A stretch of DNA of 35,504 bases from an uncultured Ruminococcus sp. (GCA_902777275.1 CACYTI010000025.1:1-35504); one strand, 5' to 3'; shown: positions 1 through 6,141, numbered from the stretch's first letter. Notes: generated by a model not told the origin, from the letters alone. Program-made: numbers and translations.

Positions 1-45
1 CAGAATATAATATACAGGCTCGGTCAGTGCGTTATGCTTTGACAT
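1..45 (-). CDS. PadR-family transcriptional regulator, N-terminal 15 codons only
   Basis: Only the first 15 residues (MSKHNALTEPVYYIL) lie in the window; the gene runs off the left edge. The LTEPVYYIL stretch is the usual opening of PadR winged-helix repressors, which bind palindromic operators and often control efflux or stress genes and themselves. The ATG at 45-43 is preceded by GAGGTGA at good spacing. Directly upstream lie a near-consensus promoter and three copies of a palindromic site, which fits autoregulation. Family assignment from so few residues is tentative, but the motif and operator context agree. Confidence 0.6.
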   Translation of the reverse strand, partial: MSKHNALTEPVYYIL

Positions 46-60
46 AAGTTCACCTCTGTT

Positions 61-150
61 ATCGTTCTCCGATATATCATTTGCTGTTATATCGTTATCC
101 GATATATCGGACGTTGTAACAACTATATCACCTTCCGATATATTTGTCAA
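61..150 (-). promoter_or_regulatory. Promoter of the PadR gene with three repeated palindromic operator-like sites
   Basis: On the minus strand TTGACA (150-145) and TATAGT (127-122) are separated by 17 bp, a near-perfect sigma-A promoter for the PadR gene. TCCGATATATC occurs at 68-78, inside the perfect 14-bp palindrome TCCGATATATCGGA at 98-111, and in degenerate form at 134-144, between the -35 and -10. The first two copies are embedded in an 18-bp direct repeat (61-78 and 91-108, one mismatch) with a 30-bp period. A repressor bound at the third site would cover the spacer. The binding protein is inferred to be the adjacent PadR. Confidence 0.65.
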
Positions 151-176
151 GAGCTTTTTGAAATAAATCAAAATCA

Positions 177-207
177 CCGCCAAGCAGGAGATTATCCCGC
201 TTGGCGG
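177..207 (-). terminator. Terminator-like hairpin after the XRE gene
   Basis: CCGCCAAGC (177-185) pairs perfectly with GCTTGGCGG (199-207) around a 13-nt loop. It lies 28 bp beyond the stop codon of the XRE gene on the minus strand and is followed there by a moderately T-rich stretch. An almost identical hairpin recurs at 1075-1109. Confidence 0.6.
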
Positions 208-234
208 CTGTCATTATAATTCCTAATTAGAATT

Positions 235-432
235 TTATTCCGATTCCCAGAATAAATCGTCTAAGCTTTTTCCGAGTGTACGGCAAATAGCGATACATAG
301 CTTGATAGTTGGGTTATAATCCCCTTTTTCAATCGCGTTGATTGTTTGCCGACTCACACCTACTTTTTCGGCAAGCTGCTGCTGAGAAAGGTCAAGCGCG
401 GCACGGGCGCTTTTTAGTTTCAGGTTTTTCAT
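235..432 (-). CDS. XRE-family helix-turn-helix regulator (65 aa)
   Basis: A small DNA-binding protein made of one Cro/C1-type HTH domain over almost its whole length (residues about 5-60). The SQQQLAEKVGVSRQTINAIE stretch contains the two HTH helices and is typical of the short YozG/YdzF-like regulators of Firmicutes. The start ATG (432-430) abuts the stop codon of the upstream membrane-protein gene with zero spacing, so the two are very likely translationally coupled. In such pairs the regulator usually represses its own operon; the dyad-rich sequence over the promoter near 981-1024 could be its operator. Family certain; targets unknown. Confidence 0.9.
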   Translation of the reverse strand: MKNLKLKSARAALDLSQQQLAEKVGVSRQTINAIEKGDYNPTIKLCIAICRTLGKSLDDLFWESE

Positions 433-948
433 TTACTTCTCCGTTCCGCGTTTTTCCAAAATAATTTTAATAACTGCGAGGATTCCCAAAGCAATAAAAC
501 AGACCGAAGAAACCAAATACAATACGAGAACGGTCAGCTCACCGTTATCAAAAAGCACTTCTCCCTTACTTAATCTCATCATCAAATAAATAAAATAAAG
601 TAGTCCAAACCCAAAAAAGAATAAGACGGAATGAAGATTTCGTTTCGGCGAATCGGAAAAATATGCATCCTTTATCATACATACAGCGATAAACAGCACA
701 AATGATAAGATGATTCCGAGAAACATTTGTATAGAGGTATCCGCCCATTTGACATCAAAAATTCGCAACAATCCGCAGGTGAAGCAATACACAATCAAAA
801 AGAAAAACGCACCTTTGTAAGCGGCATTTCTAGCCAAAAGCTGGCGTTCATCATAATTTGCTTTCTTGTTTCTAAACAAGCGGGCAATTGCGACAAACAA
901 AACCACAACAACCGCAATAATAATCGGGAACAGAACATTGTCTAACAT
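433..948 (-). CDS. Multi-pass membrane protein paired with the XRE regulator
   Basis: About 171 aa with an N-terminal membrane helix (LFPIIIAVVVVLFVAIARLF), a short charged segment NYDERQLLARNAAYKGAFF, and four further hydrophobic segments. The DERQ..R..A.K pattern before a membrane block is seen in small membrane proteins that travel with XRE regulators (DUF2178/DUF3796-like). The start was set at ATG 948-946, preceded by GAGGAGTG; the frame is open 19 codons further upstream but without a ribosome binding site. It is the first gene of a two-gene operon. Its function is unknown; it may be a membrane sensor or immunity-type partner. Confidence 0.75.
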   Translation of the reverse strand: MLDNVLFPIIIAVVVVLFVAIARLFRNKKANYDERQLLARNAAYKGAFFFLIVYCFTCGLLRIFDVKWADTSIQMFLGIILSFVLFIAVCMIKDAYFSDSPKRNLHSVLFFFGFGLLYFIYLMMRLSKGEVLFDNGELTVLVLYLVSSVCFIALGILAVIKIILEKRGTEK

Positions 949-995
949 AATAAACACTCCTCTCAGGTGATTTTGACAACTATCATTACAAGCAT

Positions 996-1024
996 ATTGT
1001 ATCATATAATTATCATTATGTCAA
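996..1024 (-). promoter_or_regulatory. Sigma-A promoter of the membrane protein/XRE operon
   Basis: On the minus strand TTGACA (1024-1019) and TACAAT (1001-996) are 17 bp apart. The spacer and surroundings carry ATGATA/TATCAT half-sites (981-987, 1001-1005, 1011-1018), a plausible operator for the XRE protein. Confidence 0.75.
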
Positions 1025-1074
1025 GTATATTTTACAAATCATCGTAGATATTTTTACTTGCAGAATCCACAAAA

Positions 1075-1109
1075 AGCCGCCAAGCAGGAGGTTATCCTAC
1101 TTGGCGGCT
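1075..1109 (-). terminator. Intrinsic terminator after the TnpV remnant
   Basis: AGCCGCCAAG (1075-1084) pairs with CTTGGCGGCT (1100-1109), 10 bp perfect; on the minus strand a TTTTT run follows (1074-1070). It is near-identical to the hairpin at 177-207, suggesting shared descent within the mobile region. Confidence 0.8.
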
Positions 1110-1116
1110 GTGCTTA

Positions 1117-1302
1117 TCAGGTGTAAAGTAGCTCTACATTTACAATCTCCGTCGCACGGTTGCGAATATTATTCATTCTCGCAACCCACAACATTTGATT
1201 ATTCGCTTTGAGCTGTTCAGTTATACCTTCTTTTTCGGCAAGTTGTTTTACCAACCGAAAGAATAGTTCCTCTGCCTGCTCGTCTGCGTAAGCCACCCAT
1301 TC
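1117..1302 (-). pseudogene. TnpV-family transposon protein, C-terminal remnant
   Basis: The minus strand encodes the conserved C-terminal part of TnpV, a small protein of Firmicutes transposons and integrative elements. Recognizable segments are DEQAEELFFRLVKQ, then GITEQLK, then WVARMNNIRNRATEIVN and a final ELLYT, roughly 60 of the usual 110-120 residues. The N-terminal half is missing: going upstream the frame runs straight into a tRNA 3' fragment (1303-1361), whose antisense translation produces spurious residues (MDHRGIEPLTSRL). No start codon or ribosome binding site belongs to the remnant. The role of TnpV is not established. The break marks a recombination junction. Confidence 0.8.
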
Positions 1303-1361
1303 GGGAGAGCGCCAGGTTCGCAATCTGGAGGTCAGGGGTTCGATCCCCCTATGGTCCACCA
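1303..1361 (+). tRNA. 3' fragment of tRNA-Ala (anticodon CGC), 5' part missing
   Basis: The fragment begins in the D-arm (GGGAGAGC), then has an anticodon arm CCAGG-TTCGCAA-TCTGG with anticodon CGC, a variable loop, T-arm AGGGG-TTCGATC-CCCCT, acceptor 3' strand ATGGTCC, discriminator A and encoded CCA. U at the position equivalent to 70 would give the G3:U70 pair that marks alanine tRNAs. The expected 5' acceptor strand (GGGCCAT) and most of the D-arm are absent; the TnpV remnant lies there instead. It is most simply a non-functional copy, an attachment-site duplicate left by an integrative element or a deletion scar. Confidence 0.7.
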
Positions 1362-1486
1362 GAAACGCTTCACTGACGTGAAGCTCAATGAATAGTGAAT
1401 AATGAATAGTGTATAGCAGATGAAACTTTATGGCGTTTCTGGTGTATTATTCGTTATTCGTTATTCACTATTCTTTATTCATTTAA
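1357..1486. repeat. Nested inverted repeats after the tRNA fragment
   Basis: A 12-bp perfect inverted repeat, CACCAGAAACGC (1357-1368, containing the tRNA CCA end) and GCGTTTCTGGTG (1433-1444), encloses another arm. The GAATAGTGAATAATGAATAG-type sequence at 1387-1411 is complementary to the TTATTCACTATTC-type sequence at 1449-1483. Together they could form a large cruciform or a tRNA-readthrough terminator. The ATTATTCACTATTC units look like a short dispersed repeat or MITE-like end. Confidence 0.55.
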
Positions 1487-1503
1487 AATGGGGTTATAGT
1501 TGT

Positions 1504-1769
1504 ATGGAGATTTTAGCTGAACATTTATTGCCTCTAAGGATGAAAGCAGATATTACTCAGGAAGAATTATATTGAAGAAGATTCATTAGTGTATGTGAGT
1601 ATACCTGAAAAAGGTGGAGAATCAATTATCATTGGAAAAGACGGTGATGTTCTGTATGCTGATTCATCAGTAGGATATCTACATAACCGCCAAGCAGAGA
1701 AATTCAAGATGGTTCATTGATGAATCCGAGCCTGTAAAGTCTGTAGATCGCAGGAAAAAGAAGAATTAA
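1504..1769 (+). pseudogene. Decayed small gene, unrecognized
   Basis: Three coding-looking pieces in different frames follow one another. They are MEILAEHLLPL to EELY-stop (1504-1575), a second frame from about 1577 reading YVSIPEKGGESIIIGKDGDV and then GYLHNRQAEKF, and a third frame ending RWFIDESEPVKSVDRRKKKN at the TAA 1767-1769. A good terminator follows at once. This looks like one small gene of about 85 codons broken by at least two frameshifts. I do not recognize the family. No clear ribosome binding site precedes the first ATG. Confidence 0.45.
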
Positions 1770-1771
1770 TT

Positions 1772-1809
1772 AAAAATCTCCGTTTGTTATATCAAGCGGA
1801 GATTTTTTA
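1772..1809 (+). terminator. Strong intrinsic terminator
   Basis: AAAAATCTCCG (1774-1784) pairs with CGGAGATTTTTT (1797-1808) around a 12-nt loop, ending in a T-run. The A-run on the other side means it could also serve the minus-strand pseudogene ending at 1818. Confidence 0.85.
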
Positions 1810-1817
1810 ATGGTAGT

Positions 1818-2061
1818 TTAGTGATTGAAATAGTATTCCCAATTACTTGATTTTGGACGAGCAGAAAAAGGGATTGATTGTTCAGCTTCTTTTTTGTTTG
1901 CGTATAATCTGCTTGTTCTAATCTTGATTATTGTGCGTGAATCAATATATCTAATCGTACAGAAATCGCGTGTAACACGCACGCAAAATTATGACCTCGC
2001 GCAGAAAACGAGCATTGTCCACTATGTATGCTTTATTGCCTTGTTGAAACTTATTAGCCAT
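1818..2061 (-). pseudogene. Mobile-element-associated small protein, frameshifted
   Basis: From ATG 2061-2059 (with GAGG upstream) the minus strand reads MANKFQQGNKAYIVDNARFL, then REVIILRA, and soon stops. Shifting by one base near 1975 restores TIRYIDSRTIIKIRTSRLYA, then NKKEAEQSIPF and NWEYYFNH before a TAA at 1820-1818. The length of 244 nt (81 codons plus one base) confirms a single-base indel. Short proteins with a KAYI..N..REV...IR pattern and a C-terminal SRLYA..EEA block are common in Firmicutes integrative elements; their function is unknown. The indel could be natural or a sequencing error. Confidence 0.6.
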
Positions 2062-2456
2062 CTTCTCTACCTCTAATAAAGGACTAATATCATTATACGA
2101 ATATTTGTTCTAAAATTCAAGAGGATATTTGAAAATAAATGATAATAGGAGTGTTTGCGTTTTAATAAAAGATAATTACTGAATTTTTATTGTTTTGCCC
2201 TTTGTTTCGACAGAATAATCAGGTAATCCCTGCTATGATATATAGCAGTGGAATTTTATACAAGATTTTACAAAAAGACAGAATATAAACAACGAACAAA
2301 AGGGGAATATGGAAATTATAGCAGAATAACAGATGATTTAGGCGTTGTGTCGTTGAAGGACGATACAGCGCTTTTTTCATCGACAAAAATATACTCTATC
2401 TTTTGTGATTTTGCTTTTTCGTACATAAAAGAACAGAATAGCACTTTAATTCGCGC
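2062..2456. other. AT-rich intergenic stretch with no clear gene
   Basis: No convincing gene is visible. A plus-strand frame from GTG 2248 runs to 2529 and overlaps the start of the sigma-like gene by 20 bases, but it has no ribosome binding site and an unnatural composition. A small perfect dyad, TGCTAT-GATAT-ATAGCA, lies at 2231-2247 and could be an operator or part of a promoter for the downstream operon. Confidence 0.5.
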
Positions 2457-2502
2457 TCCTCCGCTCAACTTGAAACCTAACCATTTCAAGTTGAACGGAG
2501 GA
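2457..2502 (+). promoter_or_regulatory. RNA hairpin sequestering the ribosome binding site of the sigma-like gene
   Basis: TCCTCCGCTCAACTTGAAA (2457-2475) and TTTCAAGTTGAACGGAGGA (2484-2502) pair over 18 of 19 positions (one C-A mismatch, 2464/2495) around the 8-nt loop CCTAACCA. The right arm ends in GGAGGA, the Shine-Dalgarno sequence of the TTG start at 2510, and the left arm supplies a perfect anti-Shine-Dalgarno TCCTCC. No T-run follows, so it is not a terminator. Translation of the gene should be blocked unless the hairpin is melted, for example by upstream translation or an RNA or protein ligand. Confidence 0.75.
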
Positions 2503-2509
2503 CTTATAA

Positions 2510-3079
2510 TTGTCAATCTTTTTTATTGAAGATAAAAACGGAGATTACTTCTCTGCCGACGGTAAGAGAAGATTTATTAGATTAACAGGCAAAGCGGCTT
2601 ATGACTATTTCAAAAGCCCGAACGGACGAGGAAAACGCTTCTATAAGCTGTCAGCCGAAGATGAAACGGAAGATGATGTTTTTATTGAGATTCCTTCCTC
2701 TAAAATCAGCCACATCCGTAACGGCGAACGTCGTACCCAATATGTCGCTGATTGCAAGAAAAAAAGCGGACGATACGAAATCTCGCTGTATGCTTTGGAA
2801 GCAAACGAACACGGCGAAAGGTGTTCCGGCGAGGAATTGATCGAGGACGTCGATATTGATGTTGAGAGCGCAGCTATACATAATATCGAGCTTGAAAAGC
2901 TCTATCAGGCTGTTCAATCGCTTTCAGAAGAAGAACAGGAACTTGTAGCCCGTCTGTATAGCAAAAAGCCTGCAACAATCATTGATTTGTCAAAGGAATG
3001 GAACGTCCATTTTTCCACCATCAGTCGCAAACATAAGGCTATTTTAAGAAAACTAAAAAACTTTTTGAAAAATTCTTAA
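2510..3079 (+). CDS. Mobile-element sigma-70-like factor
   Basis: 189 aa. The C-terminal part (about 125-187) resembles sigma-70 region 4: a helical stretch LSEEEQELVARLY followed by an HTH, TIIDLSKEWNVHFSTISRKH, and a basic tail LRKLKNFLKN. The N-terminal 120 residues are typical of sigma-like proteins of Firmicutes conjugative elements and lack a region 2, so it may act as an accessory transcription factor rather than a full sigma. The start is TTG at 2510, chosen because GGAGGA sits 7 bp upstream. That site is buried in a stable hairpin (2457-2502). It is the first gene of the element module leading to the MazF-like gene and recombinase. Family fairly certain; promoter targets unknown. Confidence 0.8.
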   Translation: MSIFFIEDKNGDYFSADGKRRFIRLTGKAAYDYFKSPNGRGKRFYKLSAEDETEDDVFIEIPSSKISHIRNGERRTQYVADCKKKSGRYEISLYALEANEHGERCSGEELIEDVDIDVESAAIHNIELEKLYQAVQSLSEEEQELVARLYSKKPATIIDLSKEWNVHFSTISRKHKAILRKLKNFLKNS

Positions 3080-3683
3080 AAAAGTCTGCAAAAAATTCTG
3101 AAAAAGTGTGGAATAAAGGGTGAGAGGGTTATTTACCTCTTTTGCCAAAGAATTGGCAAGCCCTTTGACAACCGAATAACAGCATATCAGAAACTTTCCC
3201 TTTGTTGTCCGGCACGGACAAGCTACAGAAGCGAACGCTGCTTTGCAGCCTTCAGGACTTCGACCTTGATAGGCACAATCAAGGAGGGCGATGACAGACA
3301 AAGGGCATAATGATACTTCCGTTTAGTCACAGTCCGAGCGTTAAAAGCGTCGCAGGCAATGAGAGCGGCTATGAGAGATCCTTGTAGTATGCCGTAAGGC
3401 TGATGAGGTCAATATGCGTTGACCGTCTGATGTGTTCCCGTTCGGGGGAGTTGAGAACGAATACCGAACAAAAAGTCGCAGTACAGCAGAGCCATTCATT
3501 ACACAGCTCGCGGCAAACTATGTCCTCAAAAGGAAAGCAACCACAATGCCGCTTGTATTGCGCTCTGTTGCGACTTGGCATCAAAACGGACTTGAGCTGT
3601 TCGTTCAATATGGATGCAATAAAACGAAAACAGCGCGTATCTGTGAAAGGTACGCGCTGACTACATAATACGGAGGTATTATT
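3080..3683 (+). other. Hairpin-rich 600-bp stretch without a convincing gene
   Basis: Several perfect small stems are visible: TGCCAA-AGAA-TTGGCA near 3143-3158, GCTGC-TTT-GCAGC near 3238-3250, CCTTGAT-AGGCACA-ATCAAGG near 3263-3283, GGTCAA-TATGCG-TTGACC at 3407-3424 and AGCGCGTA...TACGCGCT at 3632-3658, just upstream of the MazF-like gene. Open frames exist (3403-3660 and 3432-3668, plus strand), but they overlap each other and lack good ribosome binding sites. The second (ending GCNKTKTARICERYALTT) could be real. The stretch is either a structured untranslated RNA or leader of the element, or a degraded gene. Confidence 0.5.
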
Positions 3684-4052
3684 TTGAGAGTTTACAGAGG
3701 CGAAGTCTATTTAGTGGACTTCGGTATAGGCTATGGCAGCGAACAGGGCGGTGTTCGTCCGGCTGTCATCGTCCAGAACAATATAGGTAATAAATACAGT
3801 CCCACGACAATCGTTGTCCCTGTCACGTCCAGACAGACAAAGGCACATATCCCTACGCACGTTAGAGTAAAAGGTGCTTGTCTGACAAAGAAATCGTTGG
3901 CGCTCACAGAACAGGTTGCGACCATTGACAAAAGAAGGATCATCAGAAAAATGGGCAACATCAAGCTCAAATCCCTTTTCAAAATCGGTACGGCGCTTAT
4001 GATCGGCTTGGGACTGAACAACAATACATTCAAGAAAGGAAGTCACAAATGA
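3684..4052 (+). CDS. PemK/MazF-family protein (putative endoribonuclease toxin)
   Basis: 122 aa with the family opening RGEVYLVDFGIGYGSEQGG followed by VRPAVIVQN, then TTIVVPVTS and LTKKSLALTEQVATIDK. MazF-fold proteins are usually sequence-specific mRNA endoribonucleases neutralized by a small antitoxin. The start is TTG 3684 with GGAGG about 9 bp upstream. No antitoxin gene is present immediately upstream; the preceding 600 bp hold hairpins and weak frames. The stop overlaps the next start in an ATGA tetrad. MazF-like genes without a standard antitoxin are common in Firmicutes integrative elements, where the role may be regulatory. Fold certain; toxicity is inferred. Confidence 0.85.
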   Translation: MRVYRGEVYLVDFGIGYGSEQGGVRPAVIVQNNIGNKYSPTTIVVPVTSRQTKAHIPTHVRVKGACLTKKSLALTEQVATIDKRRIIRKMGNIKLKSLFKIGTALMIGLGLNNNTFKKGSHK

Positions 4053-4189
4053 TAGGATTTATAGTCGGCTTATTCGTCGGCGCTTTTCTCGGAGTAGTGG
4101 TTATGTGCTGCTGCTTTGTAGCTTCAAAGGCTGACGACGAGATGGAGAAGATGAAAACAGACACTTTAGGCGAAAAGGATGACCGCTGA
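4049..4189 (+). CDS. DUF3789-type small membrane protein (46 aa)
   Basis: The sequence begins MIGFIVGLFVGAFLGVVVMC, a single transmembrane helix, followed by CCFVASKADDEMEKMK and a charged tail ending GEKDDR. This matches the short DUF3789 proteins that accompany mobile elements. The ATG overlaps the MazF-like stop (ATGA), so it is translationally coupled. Function unknown. Confidence 0.75.
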   Translation: MIGFIVGLFVGAFLGVVVMCCCFVASKADDEMEKMKTDTLGEKDDR

Positions 4190-4249
4190 ATATTAGCATT
4201 TTGTGCTGACAATACTACTCTTACGGTGATAAAAAATTATGGAGGTTAT

Positions 4250-4429
4250 ATGCGAATTAATGATGACAATACCGTACTCGAAGGTGCAGGATGTAATGTT
4301 CAAAATAATGAAGAATATCAAATCAATCAAGTGATGTATCAAGTAAATCGTTTTTTTGAAGGTGACAAGACTATTAAGGAACTTCTTTCCCTAAAACTTT
4401 CCAGCGAATATAGCGCATCGCATAATTGA
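4250..4429 (+). CDS. Small conserved-looking element protein (59 aa), function unknown
   Basis: Starting at ATG 4250 (GGAGG four bases upstream) it reads MRINDDNTVLEGAGCNVQNN and continues through YQINQVMYQVNRFFEGDKTI to a short Ser-rich end. An upstream in-frame GTG (4226) lacks a comparable ribosome binding site. It is soluble, slightly acidic and has no recognizable domain. It lies directly before the serine recombinase; the recombinase -35 box overlaps its last codons. Small genes at this position can encode excision or directionality factors, but nothing in the sequence proves that here. Confidence 0.6.
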   Translation: MRINDDNTVLEGAGCNVQNNEEYQINQVMYQVNRFFEGDKTIKELLSLKLSSEYSASHN

Positions 4430-4483
4430 TAAGCAAAACGACTTATGATATACTGTTGTTGTTGAAGTTAAGAAACAGCAGTA
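4426..4483 (+). promoter_or_regulatory. Promoter and dyad upstream of the serine recombinase
   Basis: TTGATA (4426-4431) and TATACT (4449-4454) have a 17-bp spacer. TACTGTTGTT (4451-4460) and AACAGCAGTA (4474-4483) form a 10-bp inverted repeat with one mismatch, covering the -10 and the expected transcript start. It could be an operator or an RNA hairpin in front of the GGAGGA (4485-4490) of the recombinase. Confidence 0.6.
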
Positions 4484-4499
4484 TGGAGGAGATGACTAA

Positions 4500-6119
4500 A
4501 TGAAAACTGCTGTTGCTTTAGCTGATATTTACTTGAGATTATCTCGTGAAGAAGCAAGCTCGGGTGAATCTCAAAGTATCAATAACCAACGAAATATCAT
4601 TAGACAATACTGTAGTGATCACGGTATCACAATCGTCAGGGAGTTTGTTGATGACGGCTTTTCGGGATCGAATTTTATCAGACCGGGATTTCAAGCGATG
4701 TTAAATCATATTAAAACCGGTTTGGTGAATATGGTTATCACCAAAGATTTATCCCGATTAGGCAGAGATATGTCGGAATCAAGCTATTATGCGGAATCGT
4801 TCTTTCCCGAACACGATATTCACTATCTCGCAATCAGCGATGGATTTGATTCCGAGCAAGTCAACCTGATGGCACCTTTCCAATTTGCAATGAATGATGT
4901 CTATCTAAGAGATTGCTCACGGAAGATAAAACAGGTTATTAAGCAAAAGCGAGTACGCGGTGAATACTGTGCTTGTCCGCCGTTTGGTTATATGCGTAAT
5001 CCGAATGACAAATCAAGCATTGTTCCCGATCCGAATACAGCTCCGATCGTGCAGCGCATTTATGCTCTTGCGGTTAAAGGGTGTTCTGCTCATTCAATCG
5101 CCAATATTTTGACTGATGAATCTGTTATAACGCCATTAAAGTACAGAGTTATGTATCGTGATAATTTTAGCGACAAAGGTGCCGCACACGCTACAGATAT
5201 TTGGAATGTCTTGGGAATGACGAAGAAAGCATCGGTTAAATCCAAAAAGAAAGTCAATATTCCGGAAGATGAATGGTGTATCACTTATAATACGCACACG
5301 CCACTCATTACTCAGGAAGAATATGATACAGCTCAATATAATATGGGTATGAATACAAAGAGTTGGAGCAAATATGACAATGTCCGAAAAAGTATTTTTA
5401 ACGGATTGATTTTTTGCAAAAACTGCGGTTCTGCTCTATGTTCATCCGGTTCTGTTTATAAAGGTGAACGAGTGAAATATTGGTATCTTTCCTGCCTGAA
5501 TATTCCGAAGCGTTCAACCAACCATTGTGAACACGGGGCGCGTATCAAGTACGCTGACTTAGTTGAGATTGTAAAATCTGAGCTGAATCATTTTATCTCT
5601 CTCAGCAAAAAGGATATTGACGAGATTATTGATGTTGCTATCAAGGAAAGCTCAAAAAATGCTTATCAGGAAAAAGATAGTCTAAAGAGTATTGAAAAGA
5701 GAATCGCTGACATTGACAATATCATCTTGAAACTCTACAACGATAATGCTCTTGGAAAGATTTCTGATGAACAATTATCTTTAATGATTGCAAAACTAAA
5801 TAAGGAATCAGCATCATTAAAGGAAAGAGCTAAAGAGCTTCAGAAAAAATCAGATGAACAACCGATTGATGAAGCATATAAAACTTTCTTCCACCTTATT
5901 GAGCAGTACAACCACATCGACGAATTAACGCCTGAGATTGTCAGAACATTTATTGAAAGAATCGAAGTCGGTGAGAAGATATTGCCCGATGGCTATAAGG
6001 TAGCTTCGCACAGTATTCCGTTTAGACAAGATGTGAAAATCACATATCGGTTTATCGGAAACATCGGCAAAGACGAAAGAGCTTTTAATCAGGATGATTT
6101 ACCGTCAAAAATCGCTTAG
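4500..6119 (+). CDS. Large serine recombinase (TnpX/TndX-like integrase)
   Basis: 539 aa. The N-terminal resolvase domain has the catalytic serine in YLRLSREE (Ser15) and the arginine-rich active-site segment TKDLSRLGRD (about residues 80-92). A recombinase domain follows (about 165-290), then a zinc-ribbon with CKNCGSALC near 304-312 and paired cysteines near 331 and 343, a coiled-coil stretch (about 390-450) and a C-terminal block LTPEIVRTFIERIEVGE typical of DUF4368. Such enzymes integrate and excise elements between short att sites through a serine-DNA intermediate. The gene has its own promoter and ends about 20 bp before a truncated spore-protein gene, as expected for an integrase at the end of its element. 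The catalytic residues look intact. Confidence 0.93.
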   Translation: MKTAVALADIYLRLSREEASSGESQSINNQRNIIRQYCSDHGITIVREFVDDGFSGSNFIRPGFQAMLNHIKTGLVNMVITKDLSRLGRDMSESSYYAESFFPEHDIHYLAISDGFDSEQVNLMAPFQFAMNDVYLRDCSRKIKQVIKQKRVRGEYCACPPFGYMRNPNDKSSIVPDPNTAPIVQRIYALAVKGCSAHSIANILTDESVITPLKYRVMYRDNFSDKGAAHATDIWNVLGMTKKASVKSKKKVNIPEDEWCITYNTHTPLITQEEYDTAQYNMGMNTKSWSKYDNVRKSIFNGLIFCKNCGSALCSSGSVYKGERVKYWYLSCLNIPKRSTNHCEHGARIKYADLVEIVKSELNHFISLSKKDIDEIIDVAIKESSKNAYQEKDSLKSIEKRIADIDNIILKLYNDNALGKISDEQLSLMIAKLNKESASLKERAKELQKKSDEQPIDEAYKTFFHLIEQYNHIDELTPEIVRTFIERIEVGEKILPDGYKVASHSIPFRQDVKITYRFIGNIGKDERAFNQDDLPSKIA

Positions 6120-6141
6120 TTTTTGATGTAATTGAACGCCA

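Noticed and set aside
1303-1359. N-terminal residues MDHRGIEPLTSRL of an open frame on the minus strand
   Set aside because: This is the antisense translation of a tRNA 3' end, a well-known artefact; only the part below 1303 is protein-like (TnpV).
2248-2529. 93-codon plus-strand frame before the sigma-like gene
   Set aside because: There is no ribosome binding site, it begins with GTG in an AT-rich stretch, and it contains the arms of a large hairpin; kept only as a possible translated leader.
3080-3683. Possible group II intron or known riboswitch
   Set aside because: No reverse transcriptase, no recognizable domain V hairpin or intron ends, and no riboswitch core that I can identify.
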